Below, piece after piece: positions 35,196-43,271 of a stretch of 64,000 nt of DNA. The stretch comes from Actimicrobium sp034313845 (lineage in GTDB: Bacteria; Pseudomonadota; Gammaproteobacteria; Burkholderiales; Burkholderiaceae_D). Both the position numbers and the translations under genes were made by a program. The notes beneath the pieces are model-generated. The model saw nothing but the letters and a program-made list of their open reading frames with translations. It had not been told where the DNA came from and made no database searches. The stretch is from the NCBI RefSeq assembly GCF_034313845.1, contig NZ_JAVIWN010000004.1. One strand, 5' to 3'. The stretch's first letter is position 1; the number at the start of each line of letters is the position of its first letter.

Positions 35196-36083
35196 TCAAT
35201 CCACAATCGGCGTCACCGTCACGGCAACCCGGAGCTCCTGCCCGCCACCGCCGAGCACGATGCCGCGCATTGGCGTGACATCGCTGAAATCCCGACCCCA
35301 TCCGACCGTGATGTGTTCATGCTGGACCAGGCACCGGTTGGTCGGATCAAAGTCGATCCAGCCCAGCCCTTCGCTGTACACCGAGGCCCATGCATGCGAG
35401 GCGTCGGCCCCGACCAGACGTGGTTGTCCCTCTGGCGGCATGGTCAGGATATAGCCGCTGACATAGCGACACGACAAGCCAAGCGAGCGCAAGCAACCGA
35501 TCATGACGTGGGCAAAGTCCTGGCAGACGCCACGCCGCCCGCGCAGCACGTCGAGCAGCGGCGTGGCGATGGTGGTGGCGTCCGGGTCGTATTTGAAGTC
35601 ACTGTGGATGCGTTCGGTTAACTCCATGCAGGCTTCCAGCACGGGACGGCCAGGCGTGAAACTGGGACGAGCGTAGTCCGCCAGTTCGTCGCCGCAGGCA
35701 ATATGCGGCGAGTTGAACAGGAAGGCGTAGGGCTCCAGCGTGGTGGCGTCGAGCGTGCTGCGCAAACGCGCGCGCTGGTCTTCCCAGGCCGGTGAGTCGA
35801 TCAGCCGCGAGCGGTCCGGTCGCGGCTGTATCGTGACGAGCGAATCCGACACAACGGTCAGTTCCGGATGGGGTGTTGATAGCGTTAGCAAGCGCGTGGC
35901 GTTACCAAAATAATCGACCCGATTGGACCAGTCCTGCGGTTTCGGCGTGATGCTCAGCTCGTGCGACTCGGTGGTCTGGTAGGCAAACGAGCGCGGCGTC
36001 ATGTGCAGGAATTGCTGCGACAGCGTGACATCGCGATGGTAGGTGGTGACGGTTTCATGCAGAACGCGGTAGCGGATGCTCAT
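35196..36083 (-). CDS. Transglutaminase-like cysteine protein, partner of the ATP-grasp gene
   Basis: 295 residues. The N-terminal beta domain (MSIRYRVLHETVTTYHRDV...) is typical of COG1305 transglutaminase-like proteins. The catalytic triad is Cys187 (GVCQDFAH), His230 (ASHAWASVY) and Asp246 (DFDPTN). It is a cytoplasmic enzyme by sequence (no signal). Its ATG overlaps the stop of the circularly permuted ATP-grasp gene by 4 bp, so the two act together, probably in making or cutting an amide bond on an unknown peptide. Confidence 0.9.
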   Translation of the reverse strand: MSIRYRVLHETVTTYHRDVTLSQQFLHMTPRSFAYQTTESHELSITPKPQDWSNRVDYFGNATRLLTLSTPHPELTVVSDSLVTIQPRPDRSRLIDSPAWEDQRARLRSTLDATTLEPYAFLFNSPHIACGDELADYARPSFTPGRPVLEACMELTERIHSDFKYDPDATTIATPLLDVLRGRRGVCQDFAHVMIGCLRSLGLSCRYVSGYILTMPPEGQPRLVGADASHAWASVYSEGLGWIDFDPTNRCLVQHEHITVGWGRDFSDVTPMRGIVLGGGGQELRVAVTVTPIVD

Positions 36084-38596
36084 GGTACGAATGTGCCTCG
36101 GTTGACTTCGCCGGTGTAACTGAAAAATTGCAGGCCGATCTGATCGGACAGCGCGATGCTGGCCGCATTGAGCTTGGCCAGCAGCGTCAGCAGTGGCTCG
36201 CTGCCAAAGCGCAGATCGCGGTCAGTCCGGATGGCCTGCAGTTCGACTAGCAGCGGGATGAACAGTTCGGCACCGCAGGGGCCATGGCTGGTGGCTAGCT
36301 TGTCAAGATACCTGATCAGGCCTTGCAGCTGGAACATGACCGAACGCGGGTTGCTTTCGTCAAGTACCAGCAGGTCCAGCAACGGCAGGATTTCGGGCTG
36401 GGCCACATAGCGCGAGCGGTAGGTGACGATGCTGTCGGCGACTTCCAGCAGCCAGTCGAGGCTGCTGTCGGGCGGCATATTGATGCCGTGCTGAAGCACC
36501 GTGCTCAGAAATTGCAGGCGTTCGAGGCGACGGCCGATCGACATGAAGCGCCAGCCGTCGTCGCGTGTCATGCCGTCGAGCGCAAAACCCGACAGGGTCA
36601 TCAGCGAGACGGTGGCGCTGTCAAGCCGGGCGATGGCACCGGCCAGACTGAGTGGCTGACCCAGCCCGCTGTTTTGCTGCACGACCTGGTTGAGGGTGCG
36701 CCAGTTGTCCAGCGAAAGCCGTTCGCGCAGGTGACTGGCAACTTGATACAGCTGCTGAAAATTATTGGTCAGACCCGCACCGCTGCGGGTGACCAGTGAC
36801 TGCAGCAATTCGGTCTCGATGTCGGCATCGTCTTGCAGGTCATCATTGAGCAGACCGAAATACTGGCACAGGTCCTGTACCGTCTGCCATTCGCCACCGC
36901 GGTATTCGGGCGAGACGCTGAGCAGGAAATCGAGCGCACTGCGCAGCAGTCGGGTAGTGTTGTCGCAGCGCTCGATCAGCCGGCCGAACCAGAACAGGTT
37001 TTCGACCACGCGGCTTGACAGGTGCGTGTCGCCACGCACCAGTTCATGCGCAGCAGTCGATGTGGGCAACAGGCTGAGCTGGTTGACCCGGCCGCGTGCC
37101 TGCACCCAGGTATCCTTGCTGGCACCACCGCGCTGCATGGTGATGACGCGTCCGTCCGCGCCGGTCGCGACCCGGGTCAGGCCACCCGGCATGACGATGT
37201 AGCCTTCCGGTGTCGCGCAGACAAAAACCCGCAAGCCAACCGCCGATGCGCTCAAGCCCGGGTCGGGATTGTCGCGCCAGACCGGTGCCTGGGAAATGTT
37301 GACCAATTCCTGTGCGACGTAATTGTGTGGCTGGGCGCGCATGGCAGCAATCAGTTCGGCCCGGGCGACGTCACTCAGACCTTCGCCAAATACCGGCTCC
37401 TGGCGTAGTTGCGGGAAAGCTGGCTTGACGATCAGATGGTCGAGCTGATCGATCGCTTGCTTGAGGGCTGCCGGTTCGCCGCACCACCAGGTGCCGACCG
37501 AAGGCATCTTTAATTCTTCGCCGAGCAGGCGGCGTGCAATGGCGGGCAGATAGCCGAGCAGGGCACCGGACTCAAGCAGGTTCGAGCCCAGTCCGTTGGC
37601 CAGCAGCACGGTGCCGCGGCGTGCCGCTTCGGTCAGGCCGGCGACACCCAGCGCCGAGTCGGAGCGCAATTCCAGCGGGTCGCAAAATTCGTCATCGACG
37701 CGGCGCAGGATCACGTGCACGCGGCGCGGACCGGCCAGTGTCTTGAGCCAGACCAGTCCGTTACGCACTGTCAGGTCACCGCCTTCGACCAGCGGAAAAC
37801 CGAGGTAGCGGGCGAGATAGGTCTGTTCGTAATAGGTTTCGTTGTACGCGCCGGGTGTCAGCAACACGATCAGCGGTTGCTCGCTATCGCGCAGCGGCGG
37901 GCTGTCGTCGTTGCCATCGCCACGGTTGGCGGCACAGATGCGACCCCAATGCGTCAGGCTATCGCGCAGGCGGGCAAAAAAGCTGGCCAGATGTTCCACC
38001 TTCAGATCACGAAACAGCTCCGGGAAGGCGCGCGAAATAACGATCCGGTTTTCCAGTGCATAGCCGGCACCGGACGGTGACTGGGTGCGGTCAGCGACGA
38101 CCCACCAGCGGCCGTCGGGTGCGCGTGCAAGGTCGACCGCGTACAGGTGCAACGAGATATCGTCGCTCTGGCGGATACCGTGGCACGGCCGCAGGAAGCC
38201 GGCGTTACCATGGATCAGTCCGGCGGGCAGCAAGCCTTCTTTGAGCAGCGTCTGTTCGCCATACACATCGCCAAGGATGCGGTTGAGCAGGGTGGCGCGC
38301 TGGATGACGGCTGCTTCGATCTCGGCCCATTCCTGTTGCGGCAGGATGAAGGGCAGCACGCTCAGATCCCAGGGCCGCGCAATGCCTTTCGGGTCAGCAT
38401 AAATATTGTAGGTAACGCCGTTTTCACGTACCTGGCGTTGCAGTGATTCGATGCGATGACGCATCTGTTCAGGCTGTTCGCGGCCGAGGAAATCGAGGAG
38501 CCGGCGCCAGTGCGGGCGCGGCTTGCCGTCGGTTTCAAACATTTCATCGTAGCGCTGTTGCGCTGCCGGATACCCGTCAAGCAGGGAGTTAGTCAT
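36080..38596 (-). CDS. Circularly permuted ATP-grasp / alpha-E fusion protein
   Basis: 838 residues from ATG 38596. The N-terminal two thirds (about 60-470) match the circularly permuted ATP-grasp family (DUF404/DUF407, COG2308), with the conserved segments NIYADPKGIARPWDLS, LLTPGAYNETYYEQTYLARYLG and VKPAF. The C-terminal third (about 505-820) is an alpha-E domain (DUF403, COG2307) starting LSSRVVENLFWFGRLIERCDNTTRLL. In many bacteria these are two genes; here they are fused. Iyer and colleagues predicted from genomic context that this family forms amide bonds on a peptide or metabolite with a transglutaminase-like partner; the chemistry is not proven. It precedes the transglutaminase gene and is divergent from a second one. 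Confidence 0.9.
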   Translation of the reverse strand: MTNSLLDGYPAAQQRYDEMFETDGKPRPHWRRLLDFLGREQPEQMRHRIESLQRQVRENGVTYNIYADPKGIARPWDLSVLPFILPQQEWAEIEAAVIQRATLLNRILGDVYGEQTLLKEGLLPAGLIHGNAGFLRPCHGIRQSDDISLHLYAVDLARAPDGRWWVVADRTQSPSGAGYALENRIVISRAFPELFRDLKVEHLASFFARLRDSLTHWGRICAANRGDGNDDSPPLRDSEQPLIVLLTPGAYNETYYEQTYLARYLGFPLVEGGDLTVRNGLVWLKTLAGPRRVHVILRRVDDEFCDPLELRSDSALGVAGLTEAARRGTVLLANGLGSNLLESGALLGYLPAIARRLLGEELKMPSVGTWWCGEPAALKQAIDQLDHLIVKPAFPQLRQEPVFGEGLSDVARAELIAAMRAQPHNYVAQELVNISQAPVWRDNPDPGLSASAVGLRVFVCATPEGYIVMPGGLTRVATGADGRVITMQRGGASKDTWVQARGRVNQLSLLPTSTAAHELVRGDTHLSSRVVENLFWFGRLIERCDNTTRLLRSALDFLLSVSPEYRGGEWQTVQDLCQYFGLLNDDLQDDADIETELLQSLVTRSGAGLTNNFQQLYQVASHLRERLSLDNWRTLNQVVQQNSGLGQPLSLAGAIARLDSATVSLMTLSGFALDGMTRDDGWRFMSIGRRLERLQFLSTVLQHGINMPPDSSLDWLLEVADSIVTYRSRYVAQPEILPLLDLLVLDESNPRSVMFQLQGLIRYLDKLATSHGPCGAELFIPLLVELQAIRTDRDLRFGSEPLLTLLAKLNAASIALSDQIGLQFFSYTGEVNRGTFVP

Positions 38597-38816
38597 AGTA
38601 ATGTGGTCAGTTGCCAATCCAGGTCGTGCAGGAAAGCAGAGTAAATGGTGTGGTCAGTCGAGGTGGCTGACTACGGCGAATCGGAATCTATCATACCCGT
38701 CGCGGTGAATAAGTTCGATAACGAACACATTGCCCGCAGGGTGTGCCGGATACTTGATAGACTGCGTGCCTCCGCGTGCATGGCGCCACTCCCCACTTTT
38801 TTCGAAGCTACCCGCA

Positions 38817-39683
38817 ATGATCCGGCTGAATTTTTCCATCGAACTGAATTACGATATTTACGATCGTGCGAGTGATTTCATTTTTAATATTCACGCCGCG
38901 ACGACGGCGCACCAGCAGGTCGTGCGCGAGCAATTGCATGTCAGCCAGGATGTGCGATCCAGTATGTTCACGATGCCGGAAACCGGCTCACGCTACTTGC
39001 GCCTGCAAGCACACAACGGTCCTTTATGCCTACGTTACGAGGCCACCGTCGAACTCAACCATCACGTCGAAGCACCCGCCAACCTGCAGGAAATGGCGAT
39101 CGATGAAGTGCCACCGCACGCGCTCACCTATATTTATCCCAGTCGTTACTGCCAGGCTGATCGCCTGCACAACCTGAGCAGCCGGGAATTTGGTGGCTGG
39201 CCACGCGGCTATCAGCGTGTGCTGGCGATTCAGCAATGGATTCGTCAACGCATGGTTTTCCAGTCGGGCAGTACCAACGCCAGTACGTCCGCACTCGATA
39301 CGCTGCTTGAACAGGTGGGTGTCTGCCGTGACTATGCCCACCTGATGATTGCGCTGTGCCGTGCCGTCAACATGCCGGCGCGCTTCGTGACCGGAATCGA
39401 TTACGGCGTTGACCAGAGCATGCGGCCGCTCGATTTTCATGCGTATGTGGAAGTGATGCTGAGCGGGCGCTGGTACCTGTTCGATCCGAGCGGCGTCTCG
39501 CCACCGATGGGTCTGGTTCGCATCGGTACCGGACGCGATGCGGTGGACGTTCCGTTTGCGACCGTGTTCGGTGCAGTCAGTCCGGCGTTACCTCTGATCC
39601 GGATCAATGCCGTTGAGGACGCGGCCCAAGGTTTGATCATGCCATTTCATACGGATCAGGCACTGTCTTCGGCGATGGTCTGA
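38817..39683 (+). CDS. Second transglutaminase-like protein, divergent
   Basis: 288 residues from ATG 38817. The protein opens IRLNFSIELNYDIYDRASDFIFNI, a variant of the N-terminal beta domain, and has Cys170 (GVCRDYAH), His208 (DFHAYVEV) and Asp223 (LFDPSG). It is transcribed away from the ATP-grasp gene over a 220-bp gap. It is a distant paralogue of the operon transglutaminase and probably belongs to the same system. Its last 28 bp overlap the convergent DUF1631 gene. Confidence 0.88.
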   Translation: MIRLNFSIELNYDIYDRASDFIFNIHAATTAHQQVVREQLHVSQDVRSSMFTMPETGSRYLRLQAHNGPLCLRYEATVELNHHVEAPANLQEMAIDEVPPHALTYIYPSRYCQADRLHNLSSREFGGWPRGYQRVLAIQQWIRQRMVFQSGSTNASTSALDTLLEQVGVCRDYAHLMIALCRAVNMPARFVTGIDYGVDQSMRPLDFHAYVEVMLSGRWYLFDPSGVSPPMGLVRIGTGRDAVDVPFATVFGAVSPALPLIRINAVEDAAQGLIMPFHTDQALSSAMV

Positions 39684-41758
39684 TCGCTGGTATCGAGCGC
39701 ACGCACCAGGGCACGTTCGACCACGTTGTCTTGCGCCAGAATGCGCACGCGACTTTCGCGAAACTGGCGAGCCAGTTCATCGGCGGGCATTGAAAACGCT
39801 TCTTCGCGCTGGCCGTTGGTAAAAATATAGAGCGTGCGTAGCGGGCTGACCCAGGCCAGTCTGACTTGCCGCGCTTCACCGGATGCCTGTTCAAAAGCCA
39901 GCCACGTGCCGCGATGCAACTGTTCGACCGTGACCATAAACTGATCCGCAGGTGCCTCCTCGGGTTCGCGCGCTTGCAGGTCAAGACGGCGCTCGGCTGC
40001 CTTGCGGGCGACTTCGACGGCGATCTCGACTTGCCGCTCGGGTGACAGGTCGATCGGTGCGCGCACGATCGACGCGTGGCATTCGGCCAGATCGGCAAAA
40101 AAACGCAATCGGTCAGCATCATTCCATTTGATGACCGTGAGCCATTTGTTGAGCATCGCCAGAATCATTGGCAGGCGCGCAATGAGTTCACGACGGTGCT
40201 CGGCGGTCAGCTTGGGCTTGATACTCCACAGTAAATCGTCCATGGTCCGGATCGCGTTGGTGAGGACCTCAGGCCTTTCATCGCTGATACTGTGGGCCAG
40301 CGTCAACACGGTGACCCAGCGACTTTCCAGAAACGCTTCGACAAAGGCACTGACTTCGCCAGTACGGATACGTACGGCCACATCGTTGCGCGCCGAACGA
40401 CCTGCCGTGCGAATTTTTTCCACTTTCAGCGCTTGCGTGATCGGCGTCGCGAGAGCGCTGGCGGCGGCATTTTCCTCGCTGCGGATATACGATTCCAGCT
40501 CATCCAGCGCGGCGGCAAAGTGCTGGCGCTGGTCGCTACCGTCGTCCTGGCGGACTCGCTCTATCCCTTGTTTCATCGTACGGTACAACGGGTCGTCAGT
40601 TCCCTTGTTGCGATCCCAGTCGATACCGGACCGCGCCATCAGGTCGATCAGCTTGCGGGCCGGATGGCTCTCGCTATAAAAAAATTCCTGATCGATCAGT
40701 GCGGCCTTGAGTACCGGAATCTGCAAAAAACCGATCAACTCCTTGACCTCTTGCGGGATGTGCGGGTCCTGAAATACCGCATCAAAGACTTGCGACAGCA
40801 AGTCGATGGTCGCTTCGTCGACCCGACTCAACGACCCTTCGGGCATGCCGGAACGAAGGCGCGACAGCTGGTTGATTGCCGGTGAGTCGACTGGCAGCGT
40901 ATCGACACGACCAAGCAAGCCCGAGCCGGAACCTGAACCCGAACTACCGCGCGCTGGCATGTCGGTCTGGGCCGACGCCTCGAAACGCTGGCGCAATTGC
41001 TCGCGCAATGCCTGCTGACTGGCTTCCCGGGTTGCGGCGCTGAGATTGCCGCTGGATTTATGGATGCGGTAGGTGCTGATCAGTTCCGGCAAGATGCCAT
41101 GAGCAATCAAGTCGTCATTGATCGCCTGATAGACCGGACCAAGCGCCAGGAACACGGTCGGTCGTAACAGCGGCAAGAGCAGGGCGTGGGCATCGACGTC
41201 CGGCGTGAAAGCGCACCAGGCCGTCTGTATCGCAGCAAGAAACACTTCGGGACGGAACGGGTTTTGAGTGACGTTGAGGGTGTCGCGCTGCAGCAGGTTG
41301 GCGAGTCGGCTGTTGAGGGCTGCCAACTGGTCGGCCTGTTCGATGTCGAACAGATGGGCACTGGAACCCATCTGGACCCGGTTGTCCATCTCGGCAAACG
41401 GCACCAGTGTCAGATCGCCGGAGCGCCGTGATGCAGGTCGCTGTGCACCGTGTTCCAGTAACTCGATTTCGCGGGCAAGCGCCTGGTCCAGTTTTTCGGT
41501 TGCGAGCAACAGAAATGGATAGCCGTGGTTTTTCAGCAAATTCCCGAGGTTGAAACTCAGGTTGGCCTCTTTGGCATCACCGCTGCCCTCGGAGAGTTGC
41601 AGTAGCGCTGCCGAGAGCCGTGTCGAAAAATCGCCAAACTGGGTATCAACCTGTTGCAGCGCAATGCGTGTCAATTCCTTGAGCACGTCGCTTCGTCGCC
41701 GCCGAAATTGCGGGGCAGGCTTAGGGATATCCTGGTCAGGTGGGGAAATCATCGTCAT
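39656..41758 (-). CDS. DUF1631 family protein
   Basis: 700 residues. This large, mainly helical cytoplasmic protein matches DUF1631, a family known mostly from Beta- and Gammaproteobacteria. Recognisable parts include FLQIPVLKAALIDQEFF, HPARKLIDLMARSGIDW and a C-terminal beta-rich segment (GTWLAFEQASGEARQVRLAWVSPL) resembling a PilZ-like domain without the full RxxxR/DxSxxG motif. The function is unknown. Another in-frame ATG two codons in (41752) is possible. The C-terminus overlaps the convergent transglutaminase gene. Confidence 0.82.
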   Translation of the reverse strand: MTMISPPDQDIPKPAPQFRRRRSDVLKELTRIALQQVDTQFGDFSTRLSAALLQLSEGSGDAKEANLSFNLGNLLKNHGYPFLLLATEKLDQALAREIELLEHGAQRPASRRSGDLTLVPFAEMDNRVQMGSSAHLFDIEQADQLAALNSRLANLLQRDTLNVTQNPFRPEVFLAAIQTAWCAFTPDVDAHALLLPLLRPTVFLALGPVYQAINDDLIAHGILPELISTYRIHKSSGNLSAATREASQQALREQLRQRFEASAQTDMPARGSSGSGSGSGLLGRVDTLPVDSPAINQLSRLRSGMPEGSLSRVDEATIDLLSQVFDAVFQDPHIPQEVKELIGFLQIPVLKAALIDQEFFYSESHPARKLIDLMARSGIDWDRNKGTDDPLYRTMKQGIERVRQDDGSDQRQHFAAALDELESYIRSEENAAASALATPITQALKVEKIRTAGRSARNDVAVRIRTGEVSAFVEAFLESRWVTVLTLAHSISDERPEVLTNAIRTMDDLLWSIKPKLTAEHRRELIARLPMILAMLNKWLTVIKWNDADRLRFFADLAECHASIVRAPIDLSPERQVEIAVEVARKAAERRLDLQAREPEEAPADQFMVTVEQLHRGTWLAFEQASGEARQVRLAWVSPLRTLYIFTNGQREEAFSMPADELARQFRESRVRILAQDNVVERALVRALDTSDQTIAEDSA

Positions 41759-41853
41759 GCAATTCCGGCAGGCCGTGCATGCTTCAGTCGGTTATAACGC
41801 AACCGCACGAATTCATTATGCATTACTCCCTCCAGTATTGCCATGTAGAAATA

Positions 41854-41868
41854 ATTGACGGTGTCAAT
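41854..41868. promoter_or_regulatory. Candidate operator palindrome upstream of pnuC
   Basis: ATTGAC-GGT-GTCAAT, a perfect 6-bp inverted repeat with 3-bp spacer, lies about 70 bp before the pnuC start. The binding protein is unknown. Confidence 0.35.
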
Positions 41869-41937
41869 CCCGCATGTGGCCCGCTGTCCTTGCTGGCTGT
41901 TGCACTATACTCGCGGGTTTTCGATGAGGCGCTTTGC

Positions 41938-42522
41938 ATGAATGATCCCGTCCAGTTATTCGATCTCACCACGGCACCACTGGAATTGGTTTCGTTTGTC
42001 CTGGCACTGATCACCGTCTCGTTGAGTATTCGCCAGAGTCACTGGAGCTGGTTGTTCTCGATGATTTCATCGGCGACGTATGCGGTCGTATTCTTCGAGG
42101 CAAAACTTTACGGCGACAGCGGTTTGCAACTCGTCTTCATCGCTCTGTCAATGTGGGGTTGGTACCAGTGGCTGCATGGCAGCAGCACGCATTCGGTACT
42201 GGCCGTGAGTCGACTGACGCGGCGCGGCTGGCTGCTCTCGGGAGTCGCGTGGCTAGCCGGATTGGTGGTGCTGTCCGTGTTTCTGCAACGCTACACCGAT
42301 ACCGATGTCCCGCATGCGGACGGGTTGCTGACCGCCGGCAGTCTGCTTGGGCAGTGGCTGCTGTCACGCAAGAAGCTGGAAAACTGGCTGGTCTGGATTG
42401 TTGTCGATGCGCTGTACGTCGGTCTGTATCTCTACAAGGGACTGACGCTGACTGCGTTCCTGTACGGCGTGTTCGTGTTGATGGCGTTGGCTGGCTGGCG
42501 TGCGTGGCGCAAGTTAGCGTGA
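41938..42522 (+). CDS. pnuC: PnuC-type vitamin transporter
   Basis: 194 residues with about seven hydrophobic segments, characteristic of PnuC/PnuT facilitators. The family motif WSWLFSMISSATYAVVFFEAKLYGDSG and the C-terminal KLENWLVWIVVDALYVGLYLYKG are clear. PnuC takes up nicotinamide riboside; the PnuT branch takes up thiamine. The neighbouring kinase would trap the substrate by phosphorylation, which fits either. The downstream gene overlaps by TGATG. A TPP-riboswitch receptor lies 5 kb away, so PnuT is a real alternative. Confidence 0.88.
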   Translation: MNDPVQLFDLTTAPLELVSFVLALITVSLSIRQSHWSWLFSMISSATYAVVFFEAKLYGDSGLQLVFIALSMWGWYQWLHGSSTHSVLAVSRLTRRGWLLSGVAWLAGLVVLSVFLQRYTDTDVPHADGLLTAGSLLGQWLLSRKKLENWLVWIVVDALYVGLYLYKGLTLTAFLYGVFVLMALAGWRAWRKLA

Positions 42523-43040
42523 TGAACAGAACGGTCGCCATTCTCGGTGCCGAGTCCACCGGCAAGTCCACGCTGGCGGAGGCGCTCGCCACCCAGTACG
42601 GGTCCGTCTGGGTGCCGGAATACTTGCGCGAATTTGTCGACGTGCATCAGGCAACCCCGCGCGAGGAGCAGCAACTCGGCATCGCACTGACGCAGATCGA
42701 GCGCGAAGAGGATGCCGCCCGACGCAGCGACGGCTGGATATTCTGCGACACGACGCCAGTGATGACGGCGCTCTACAGCGCGTTTTATTTCGGTCGCGTT
42801 GATGCGGCATTGGCCGCAGTGGCCGCAAACCGCCGGTATGCGCTCACCCTGGTAACCGCGCCCGATACGCCGTGGGTCGCCGATGGCTTGCAACGCGAAT
42901 CGGCCAGCGTGCGGATGACGGTGCATGCCCGTCTGATTGCCCTGCTTGAACTTCATGGCTGCGACTATCAGTTGCTTACTGGTACTTTATCTGAGCGCTT
43001 GCGGCAAGCTGCCAAGGTCTTGTCATCCTGTCCTGCATAA
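42522..43040 (+). CDS. NadR-like AAA-type kinase
   Basis: 172 residues from ATG 42522, overlapping the pnuC stop by one base. Walker A GAESTGKST (9-17) and the following ALATQYGSVWVPEYLREFVD match the nicotinamide riboside kinase domain of NadR; the adenylyltransferase domain of full NadR is absent. The pairing with PnuC suggests trapping of imported nicotinamide riboside (to NMN), or of thiamine if the transporter is PnuT. The segment FCDTTPVMTALYSAFYFGR is typical of this family. Confidence 0.82.
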   Translation: MNRTVAILGAESTGKSTLAEALATQYGSVWVPEYLREFVDVHQATPREEQQLGIALTQIEREEDAARRSDGWIFCDTTPVMTALYSAFYFGRVDAALAAVAANRRYALTLVTAPDTPWVADGLQRESASVRMTVHARLIALLELHGCDYQLLTGTLSERLRQAAKVLSSCPA

Positions 43041-43156
43041 CGACACATGGCCCCGCCACTGGTCGGGCATGGCACATGGGGTCATTTTCCATGTTGATGC
43101 GCAATGTTGTCTTATGGAACAGACCTCACGAAAAATTCAAAATCATTCATTTTAGT

Positions 43157-43185
43157 TTGCGACTAATTGTGACTTTGAGTTATCT
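43157..43185 (+). promoter_or_regulatory. Candidate sigma-70 promoter before the GGDEF-EAL gene
   Basis: TTGCGA and TTATCT are separated by 17 bp, ending 86 bp before the ATG. The match is moderate. Confidence 0.35.
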
Positions 43186-43271
43186 TGGTCGCACCGCGTC
43201 TAGTCTTTAAGGCAACTCAGTCCGCACAAGCCAGACGATGGAAAAACCATCAACCGGGAAAGGGAACAAGA

